This document shows positions 57,993 through 64,000 of a stretch of 64,000 nucleotides of DNA, piece by piece. The stretch's first letter is position 1. Every line of letters begins with the position of its first letter. This stretch comes from Campylobacteraceae bacterium (lineage in GTDB: Bacteria; Campylobacterota; Campylobacteria; Campylobacterales; Sulfurovaceae): the NCBI GenBank assembly GCA_027056485.1, contig JALUKQ010000031.1:1-64000 (forward strand), written 5' to 3'. The notes beneath the pieces are model-generated. The model had not been told where the DNA came from. It did no database searches and worked only from the letters and a program-made list of their open reading frames with translations. Made by a program: the position numbers and the translations under genes.

Positions 57993-58847
57993 TTACTTTG
58001 TAAAAACACTCCCCAACATACCTTTTATGGCTCCTTGAATATCTGCAGGGTAAACTACAAACTTAGAGTTAGGTGATTGTGTCATCTTCTCTAAAGTATT
58101 GATGTAACGGTCACCCAGTAAGAACATGGCAGGTAGCTCTTTTCCATCGGTGGCTTTGGCAATCATCTCCATCGCTTCAGCAGAAGCAGTAGCTAGAGCT
58201 ACTTGAGCCTGTGCTTCTAGTCTGGAAGCTTCTAGTTTCCCTTGAGCTTCTAAGATGGCAGCATTTTTGTTACCCTCTGCTGTGGTCTCTATGGCTCTTC
58301 TTTCACGCTCTGCAGCTGCTTGACGCTCCATTGAGTCTTGCATCGAACCACTTGGGTTAATGTCTTGAATCTCTACGGATTTAACTGTAACTCCCCAGTC
58401 TGCTACATCGTCAATAATATTGTCTTTTAGTTTTGCCTTTATCATCTCACGGTTACTTAACGCTTCATCAAGTTTCATCTCACCAATAATAGAACGCAAT
58501 GTGGTCATAATTAGACTTGAAATTGCCAGTTGAAAGTTTTCTACTCCATAAAGAGCATCTTTAGGATTGGTCACTCTTACAAATGCGATGGCATTGGTTC
58601 GTATGACAGCATTGTCTTTAGTAATCACCTCTTGTTGAGGAATATCCATAATAATATCACGGGTTGAGATACGTTGACGTACATCGTCTACATAGGGAAC
58701 AATAAAGTTTAAACCTGGTTCTAAAGTTCTTGAAAATTTACCCAGTTTTTCTATAACCCACTCTTCACCTTGTGGGACAATTTTAATTCCTTTGTAAAGC
58801 GTAACGATTACAGCTACGGCTAAGACTATTAATATATTTAATTCCAT
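57993..58847 (-). CDS. SPFH/band 7 membrane protein (QmcA/stomatin-like)
   Basis: A 284-residue protein with one N-terminal membrane helix (LNILIVLAVAVIVTLYKG) and a SPFH/band 7 domain. The stretch IVPQGEEWVIEKLGKFSRTLEPGLNFIVPYVD at about 23-55 is diagnostic, and RISTRDIIMDIPQQEVITKDNA follows. An Ala/Glu-rich helix (about 175-230, SMERQAAAERERRAIETTAEGNKNAAILEAQGK) makes the oligomer wall. These proteins form large cages and organise membrane microdomains or assist FtsH proteolysis. It follows the NfeD gene by 14 bases, the classical pairing. Confidence 0.94.
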   Translation of the reverse strand: MELNILIVLAVAVIVTLYKGIKIVPQGEEWVIEKLGKFSRTLEPGLNFIVPYVDDVRQRISTRDIIMDIPQQEVITKDNAVIRTNAIAFVRVTNPKDALYGVENFQLAISSLIMTTLRSIIGEMKLDEALSNREMIKAKLKDNIIDDVADWGVTVKSVEIQDINPSGSMQDSMERQAAAERERRAIETTAEGNKNAAILEAQGKLEASRLEAQAQVALATASAEAMEMIAKATDGKELPAMFLLGDRYINTLEKMTQSPNSKFVVYPADIQGAIKGMLGSVFTK

Positions 58848-58861
58848 TTTTTATCCTTTAT

Positions 58862-59314
58862 TTATAAGGCTTCAACTACGATTAGTTGACCTTTTATCTC
58901 TACGATTTTTATACGACTACCTGCCGAAATCTCTTCTTTAGCCGTGGCATGCCAAATGGTATTGCCTAAAACAGGCGTATCAAATTTTACTTTTCCTCTT
59001 CCATTTGCCTCTATGGTCTCTTCAACTACTCCTTGTGTTGTTAGTGAATAGTTGGATTGCCCAGAGTAATCTACCGTAGTATCTTTTAAGTATTTAAACC
59101 ATAAAACGATGGAGACAAGAGAGAGCAGTATCCACAAAGCCAGTTCCATCTCTAAACTTAAAGAGAATAGCTTATCGGTAGCACCTACCAGCATGGCAGC
59201 AACACCCAGCCCAAGCATGAGAAAAGTTCCTAAAAACATCTCTGTAGTAATGAGTAGAAGTCCAAAAACTACCCAGTGCCACCAAAGTAAGTTGGTTGTT
59301 AAGTATTCGAGCAT
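58862..59314 (-). CDS. NfeD family membrane protein
   Basis: A 150-residue protein with about three N-terminal membrane helices (WWHWVVFGLLLITTEMFLGTFLMLGLGVAAMLVG; LALWILLSLVSIVLWFKYL) and a C-terminal OB-fold (about 85-150; GVVEETIEANGRGKVKFDTPVLGNTIWHATAKEEISAGSRIKIVEIKGQLIVVEAL). This is the short NfeD type that accompanies SPFH proteins, as here. AAAAGGAG precedes the ATG. First gene of the NfeD-SPFH pair. Confidence 0.92.
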   Translation of the reverse strand: MLEYLTTNLLWWHWVVFGLLLITTEMFLGTFLMLGLGVAAMLVGATDKLFSLSLEMELALWILLSLVSIVLWFKYLKDTTVDYSGQSNYSLTTQGVVEETIEANGRGKVKFDTPVLGNTIWHATAKEEISAGSRIKIVEIKGQLIVVEAL

Positions 59315-59373
59315 GATATTACTCCTTTTTATTTTTTTATTCTAAAGAGTTGGACTCATTATACATCAATAAG

Positions 59374-60516
59374 CTAAGATATCAAAAATGTATTTTCAAG
59401 CTCAGATTTTAAATATGTATTATAGAGTTCTTCTGACTCTTCTTTACTTCGAATGCTACAAGAGCGTTCTAACTCTTTATCTACTCCAAACATAATGGCC
59501 CTTGCTCCACAACCACCCCAACATAAATCATGTTTATAAAAGGCACAACTTTTACACATGGGAGTAACTAAGAAGTTTTTTTTATGACGGAAGAAGTCAA
59601 AAGCTTTTGTCCATGCTTCTGCTAAAGTATTATAAGCTCTTAAATTACCTACTAAATTATTGAGGTAAAAGAGTAGTGAGCATCCTGCAAGTTGTCCATG
59701 TGGACCTATAACCATATCTTTATAGCCAAGTTGACAACCTCTCTGTGACTCTTTACGTACTCGCCAAAGAGGTGTGCCAATATCTATTTTAGCTTTATAG
59801 TCCAGTCGTAGTTTTGATAGATAGTCTAAATCATTTTTTTCATTTAATGCTTGATGTTTAAGTGTTTTAGCAGACCCAATTGGGAGTAGCTCTAAAATTT
59901 TGATTTTATCGAACATATTGAGGTTATAAATATTTTTCACCTCTTGCTCTATATTGTCTAAAGTTTCTTTATTTACTACTATGAGTGCAGTAGTATAAAG
60001 AGAGTGAGTTTCTCTATATTCTTGGACAATCTGCATACTTTTTAGTAAACTTTTATGATATTTACTTAAACGCATTGAGGAGTATGTTTTTACATCTACA
60101 GCATCTACAGAGAGAGCAATACGGTAGAGATAGGGAAGTAGTTTTTTTATTCCATTAGGGTTGGCTCCATTACTAACGGTTTTAACTTTATATCCTAGTT
60201 TATATCCCAGTTTAATATATGCTAAAGAGTGCATAGGTTCTAAAGATATCTCATCATCATGAGGGTAGATATTTAAAAACTCTATGCCCATCTCTCGACC
60301 CTCTTTTAGTAGTTTGACTATTTCATCATGGGAAAGTTCTGCATAAGAAGACTTTTCAACATTTTTATGAATACAATGAAGACAAGCCATAGGACAAGTT
60401 TCACGAGGTGAGGGAAGTTCTAAAACAAGTGTTTTAGGAGGATTTATAGTATATTTATTTTTTAATAATGCTAACTTTTTACTACTGTTTATTTTTGTGT
60501 ATGTTATTTTTTGCAT
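59374..60516 (-). CDS. radical SAM/SPASM domain protein
   Basis: A 380-residue radical SAM enzyme. The 4Fe-4S motif is CPMACLHC (Cys41, Cys45, Cys48). The core continues with GIEFLNIYPHDDEISLEP and YKVKTVSNGANPNG near residue 110-120. The C-terminal auxiliary-cluster region has RGCQLGYKDMVIGPHGQLAGCS and CKSCAFYKHDLCWGGCGARA plus a final Cys in RSCSI, a full SPASM-like pattern. Enzymes of this kind modify peptides or proteins. No small precursor gene is obvious beside it; the neighbours are an NfeD gene on one side and a divergent lipoprotein gene on the other. The ribosome binding site before ATG 60516 is weak. Substrate unknown. Confidence 0.85.
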   Translation of the reverse strand: MQKITYTKINSSKKLALLKNKYTINPPKTLVLELPSPRETCPMACLHCIHKNVEKSSYAELSHDEIVKLLKEGREMGIEFLNIYPHDDEISLEPMHSLAYIKLGYKLGYKVKTVSNGANPNGIKKLLPYLYRIALSVDAVDVKTYSSMRLSKYHKSLLKSMQIVQEYRETHSLYTTALIVVNKETLDNIEQEVKNIYNLNMFDKIKILELLPIGSAKTLKHQALNEKNDLDYLSKLRLDYKAKIDIGTPLWRVRKESQRGCQLGYKDMVIGPHGQLAGCSLLFYLNNLVGNLRAYNTLAEAWTKAFDFFRHKKNFLVTPMCKSCAFYKHDLCWGGCGARAIMFGVDKELERSCSIRSKEESEELYNTYLKSELENTFLIS

Positions 60517-60603
60517 CTGTTATTGTAGCGAATTACTCTGTTTCTTTTTACTTATTTTAAATAAAACTGGTTAGAATGTACTATGATTTAAAAGGGGAAA
60601 ACA

Positions 60604-62778
60604 ATGAAAATATGGACAATACTATTAATAAGCTTATTAAGCTTTACAAAACTAACAGCTTGTGGAGGGGGAGGATACTTTAACTCTTTTGTTAAAGACA
60701 ACAGCTATGACTTCTTAGACCCCTCACTTATTAACCTAAAAGAGGATAACCCTCTTTATAATCTGTCGGCTTCAGGTGTTCGCAGTTACGAAGATAGAGT
60801 AGCCTATTTTAAGAAAAAATCTCATATGTTAAATCTCAAAGAGTGGCAAAAGTATTTGAAAAATAGTCTAACTATAAAAGAGCTTGATGAACTCTTTTAT
60901 GGCGATAAGGAGATATTGACTCGGCTTAAAAAGTATAAAAGTAAAATAGCCAATAAACATTTTGAAAAATATTTTGACTTTGTCGCTGACCAAGAAGCAA
61001 ATGTTCAAGCATATGAGTCAGAAGATGTTCCGATGAGTTTAGAAGATTTACTTAAAATTGGTACAAAGGCGTTAGAATCAGAAGATGATAAGTTTTTAAA
61101 ACTACGTTATCTTTTTTTACTAATGCGACTTAACCACTACAGCGAACATTATAAAGAGGCTTTGGCTCTCTATAAAAAATATTACGATGAGGTTAAAGAG
61201 GTAGACTCTATAGTATTTGAGTGGATAGATGCCTTAAGAGCAGGAGCTTTACAGCATTTAGGAAAAGATGTAGCGTCAAATTTACTCTATGGAGAGATTT
61301 TAAAAAACAACAAAACCAACCCCTATTTGGGCTACTATGACTTTAAAATAGAAAATGATAAGCAGTGGAGCAACCTTTTAGCAGAAACTAAAACGGTAGA
61401 TGAAAAAGCACTTTTTTACTTTTTACGGGCTTTAAAGTGGGAGGGTGTACCCCTTATGGAGCATAGAAAACTGGCTAAACTAGCACCTGATTCTGTTTGG
61501 TTTGAGCGTTTAACCTACATGATTTTACAAGATTTTCAAGCCAACTATTTAGACGAAGATAGCGTAGATAAAAATGATAAGTATGAGAGAACAAACTATC
61601 AAAGCTACTTAGAGAAAAAAGCCTATTTTTTAGAGACACTGTCGCAACTTAAACACCCTAAGTTTTTCTCTTTATATGCTAAAGCATATATGAAGGTAAA
61701 AGAGCAAGAGCATCTAAATACATTGGAGAAAGAGTTTAAAGAACTTAACGCTTTAGCCATGCCTAAACAGAAAATAGTTGTAGATATGTTGAAGTATGTC
61801 AATGATGTACGAGCCATCACCTCAACAAAAAAAGGAGCCAACAAAGCACTCTTTTCTCATTTGATGAGACTGTTAAAAGAGGCTCCTCCTGAAAAAAGAG
61901 ATGATATTTTTGCCTATACGTCTTACTTTATGAAAAAGTTGTACCCACGAAATTCTCCTGAAAAGCTTTTTTCTATACATTGCTCAATTCTACCCTCTAC
62001 AGGTTACTCCTATGTAGGAATGTATATGGATGCCATAGAAGCAGATGATTTTGAGCGTTATGTGGAGAAGAAAGAAAGAAGCATTTACGAGCAGAAAGTT
62101 TTTAGAATTGTTATGAGCTCACTGGCAAAAAATGATGTAGCAAAGTTTTTAACCATACTCTATACTAAAGATGGAAACTTTAAAAAAGCGAACCACTATA
62201 TGAAGCAGGTACCAAAACTCAACATAAAAACAAAGTTTAACCCTTTTAATGTCTCACTCTCTGGAAACAACAGAAAGGTAAAAGGCAAAGGGTATGGGCA
62301 AAGAAAGTTTGTAGAGACTATGTTAAAGATAGAGCAAACCCTAAAAAAGAATCCAACTTCTGCTATGGACCACTACCTCTATGCCAATGGACTCTATAAC
62401 AGCTCTTGGTTTGGTAACTTTCCTATGGCAGGGTCAATTGACAGAAGTGTAACCTCTTTTTCAAATGCAGAAGCAGAGCATATTTTGAAAAACTTTGACA
62501 AGATAGAAAAAGAGTATAGGTTGGCAGAGAAGTATGCCACTAAGCCAGAGTTTAAAGCTAAAATAGCCTATCAGTTGCTTAAAGTAGAGTTTAATCGAGC
62601 TTTGATTAAAAATGAAGCTGATGAATATGGTGTCTATGTTGCTTATTTTGATACAAAAAAGTTGAAAAAATATCCAAAGTTTACAGAGGCTATTGAGCAG
62701 TATAAAGAGAAGTACAGTAATACCAAATATGGAAAAGAGATTATTAAAAAATGTGCAACGTTTAGATATTTTAAATGA
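60604..62778 (+). CDS. exported protein of unknown function, helical repeat-like
   Basis: A 724-residue protein with a signal peptide and possible lipobox LTAC (Cys20), preceded by AAAAGGGG. The sequence after the signal (GGGGYFNSFVKDNSYDFLDPSLINL) is unusual, with four Gly. Most of the protein is predicted alpha-helical and rich in Lys, Leu, Tyr and Glu, with TPR-like pairs (KYYDEVKEVDSIVFEWIDALRAGALQHLG; YEQKVFRIVMSSLAKNDVAKFLTILYT). I recognise no family. Its stop overlaps the start of the next gene by four bases (ATGA), so the pair is co-translated. A scaffold or envelope-assembly role would fit but is only a guess. Confidence 0.75.
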   Translation: MKIWTILLISLLSFTKLTACGGGGYFNSFVKDNSYDFLDPSLINLKEDNPLYNLSASGVRSYEDRVAYFKKKSHMLNLKEWQKYLKNSLTIKELDELFYGDKEILTRLKKYKSKIANKHFEKYFDFVADQEANVQAYESEDVPMSLEDLLKIGTKALESEDDKFLKLRYLFLLMRLNHYSEHYKEALALYKKYYDEVKEVDSIVFEWIDALRAGALQHLGKDVASNLLYGEILKNNKTNPYLGYYDFKIENDKQWSNLLAETKTVDEKALFYFLRALKWEGVPLMEHRKLAKLAPDSVWFERLTYMILQDFQANYLDEDSVDKNDKYERTNYQSYLEKKAYFLETLSQLKHPKFFSLYAKAYMKVKEQEHLNTLEKEFKELNALAMPKQKIVVDMLKYVNDVRAITSTKKGANKALFSHLMRLLKEAPPEKRDDIFAYTSYFMKKLYPRNSPEKLFSIHCSILPSTGYSYVGMYMDAIEADDFERYVEKKERSIYEQKVFRIVMSSLAKNDVAKFLTILYTKDGNFKKANHYMKQVPKLNIKTKFNPFNVSLSGNNRKVKGKGYGQRKFVETMLKIEQTLKKNPTSAMDHYLYANGLYNSSWFGNFPMAGSIDRSVTSFSNAEAEHILKNFDKIEKEYRLAEKYATKPEFKAKIAYQLLKVEFNRALIKNEADEYGVYVAYFDTKKLKKYPKFTEAIEQYKEKYSNTKYGKEIIKKCATFRYFK

Positions 62779-63725
62779 AAAAAATAGTAGCTTTTTTTGT
62801 TATAGTTGTTCTTCTTTTTGGATACATCTATAACAGACCATCCCAAGAACCAAGCTATACCTTTTATCATTGGGCATCTAGCTACACTGTAGATGCCAAT
62901 GAGAGTAACCCTCCACGTTATATAAAGGTTTTAGATATTGCTTATAACAGTAGTTTTGTATTTAAAAAGACCTCTTTTAAAACATTGCCAACTCATGAGA
63001 TAGTTCCAGTTATTTACATAGATAATCCTGTATGGAAGAAGATGAAAGCCTCTACCATGGTTAGAAAAGTTTTGGATGCTTTAAGTAAGATGCCCTTAAA
63101 AAAGTATAGTGAAATCCAAGTCGATTGTGACTGGACAGAGCGTAGTAAAAAGAGCTATTTTGAGTTTTTAAAAGGCTTAAAAGAGCAAAGCGTTAAAAAA
63201 ATATCAGCCACCATTCGACTGCATCAGATTAAATACTATAGAAAAACGGGTGTTCCTCCTCTAGACTATGGGGTTTTGATGTACTACAACATGAGTGACT
63301 TTAAAGATACCGAGACCAAAAATTATATTTTAGATTTAGAGGTAGCAAAACAGTACCATTATAATTTTGACAGTTACCCCTTGGCTCTGAACCTTGCTCT
63401 ACCTCTTTATAGTCAAGCCACCATTATACGCTTTTCAAAAGTAGTTGGGCTTGTAGACGGAGTAAGAGAAGAGGAGTTAAATAGTAATTTTAAAAAGTTA
63501 AAAGAACACCTTTATGTAGTAGAGAAGACCCACTACTTTAAAGAACGACTCTTTTATAAAGGTGATAGAGTACGAGTTGATGAGGTAAGTGTGAAGATGC
63601 TTCAAGAGGCCATAGAGGCTTTAAAAGTTGTGATGAAAAAGCCCAAAGAGGTTATTTTTTACCGTTGGGGGAATCGTGAGCATTATGAGCGTGAGAAATT
63701 GAAAAATATTGTTGGGTCTTGGTAG
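62775..63725 (+). CDS. membrane-anchored or secreted protein, possible TIM-barrel (DUF3142-like)
   Basis: A 316-residue protein with an N-terminal hydrophobic segment (IVAFFVIVVLLFGYIYN), probably an anchor or uncleaved signal. The body contains IQVDCDWTERSKKSYFEFLKGLKEQ near residue 113, then KISATIRLHQIKYYRKTG, YGVLMYYNMSDF and PLALNLALPLYSQA. The order beta strand with Asp pair, then further strands, resembles glycosidase-like TIM barrels and the DUF3142 family; this is a weak match by eye. It overlaps the 724-residue gene (ATGA) and ends before about 230 bases of non-coding DNA. Function unknown. Confidence 0.7.
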   Translation: MKKIVAFFVIVVLLFGYIYNRPSQEPSYTFYHWASSYTVDANESNPPRYIKVLDIAYNSSFVFKKTSFKTLPTHEIVPVIYIDNPVWKKMKASTMVRKVLDALSKMPLKKYSEIQVDCDWTERSKKSYFEFLKGLKEQSVKKISATIRLHQIKYYRKTGVPPLDYGVLMYYNMSDFKDTETKNYILDLEVAKQYHYNFDSYPLALNLALPLYSQATIIRFSKVVGLVDGVREEELNSNFKKLKEHLYVVEKTHYFKERLFYKGDRVRVDEVSVKMLQEAIEALKVVMKKPKEVIFYRWGNREHYEREKLKNIVGSW

Positions 63726-63783
63726 GGTGCCGTTTTTATTCTAATGTATCCCTGTGGGACCAACACACCAAATATTGGCAAAA

Positions 63784-63795
63784 AAGAACGTTCTT
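63784..63795. other. 12-bp perfect palindrome in non-coding DNA
   Basis: AAGAACGTTCTT, in the 228-base gap before the last gene. The rest of the gap is AT-rich; a small TCCCTGTGGGA inverted repeat occurs near 63748. It may be a regulator site or chance. Confidence 0.3.
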
Positions 63796-63953
63796 CATTT
63801 TCATAAAGCTTGAACTGTTTTTTGTTCGTTTGTATAATAAAAATAGAATTTTACCCCTTCCAAAAAAAGTTAAAAATTATTAAATCATATTTTATAGCAT
63901 TATGTTAAAATATGTTAATAGTATTTTTACTATAAAATATAAAAGGGACAAAA

Positions 63954-64000
63954 ATGAAAGCAAAAATATATCTCTCAATGATGTTACTACCTATGATAGC
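63954..64000 (+). CDS. start of an exported protein (3' end beyond window)
   Basis: ATG 63954 follows AAAAGGGA. The 15 visible residues (MKAKIYLSMMLLPMI) look like the beginning of a signal peptide. Nothing more can be said about its identity. Confidence 0.55.
   Translation, partial: MKAKIYLSMMLLPMI

Noticed and set aside
63726..63770. Possible third REP-like element (TCCCTGTGGGA region)
   Set aside because: The inverted repeat is only four pairs, too short to separate from chance.
1..64000. CRISPR arrays, tRNA or rRNA genes, insertion sequences and prophage
   Set aside because: I saw no regularly spaced direct repeats, cloverleaf candidates, transposase motifs or phage genes. Short structured RNAs could be missed by eye.

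Overview
The window is AT-rich, densely packed chromosome from a free-living bacterium. The best fit is a Campylobacterota (epsilonproteobacterial) chemolithotroph of the Sulfurovum/Sulfurimonas type. The base composition, AAGGA-type ribosome binding sites, tight ATGA/TAATG gene overlaps, the rpsF-ssb-rpsR cluster, the KKAF-type prepilin signals and the many hybrid histidine kinases all point that way. Genus is inferred from protein style only; no rRNA or tRNA is present to confirm it. No gap between genes exceeds about 300 bases.

Layout. 1-7.7 kb: monomeric isocitrate dehydrogenase (C-terminus cut by the window edge), a small membrane protein, a DUF302 protein, a CAP-domain lipoprotein and DNA polymerase III alpha (dnaE). 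7.9-11 kb: a three-gene signalling operon made of a response regulator, a FIST-domain protein and a soluble hybrid kinase with receiver and Hpt domains. 11-22.9 kb: a DJ-1 family protein, an AGCS Na+/amino-acid symporter, an M23 peptidase lipoprotein with a coupled partner, an MBOAT acyltransferase with an AlgJ/DltD-like partner, a Tyr/Arg/His/Asn-rich secreted protein, ruvX, a TlpA-like thioredoxin, an SH3+SPOR protein, then tatB-tatC-queA and hpf.

23.1-38.2 kb is the most unusual part: a minus-strand locus of two giant secreted proteins (1817 and 2396 residues, with Calx-beta, TSP3-like, LamG-like and GEVED-like modules) followed by three translationally coupled type IV prepilin-like proteins. 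The giants share a C-terminal module of about 680 residues ending in the same short motif. The arrangement recalls MshO/MshP/MshQ of MSHA pili, but no pilus ATPase, platform protein or major pilin is nearby. I propose a surface adhesin displayed by, or exported with, a minor-pilin complex.

38.3-49.9 kb: proC, the co-directional group bamD-lon-parvulin isomerase-HupE, a polysaccharide deacetylase lipoprotein with a 60-bp tandem repeat, two small lipoproteins, efp, a trypsin-like PDZ protease and rpsF-ssb-rpsR. 50-56 kb: two paralogous membrane hybrid kinases flanking holA. 56-64 kb: RNase R, a SPFH/NfeD pair, a radical SAM/SPASM protein, a coupled pair of secreted proteins of unknown role and the start of one more exported protein.

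Two short perfect or near-perfect palindromes (about 13.2 and 57.9 kb) look like REP elements. No CRISPR array, insertion sequence, prophage, rRNA or tRNA was seen.
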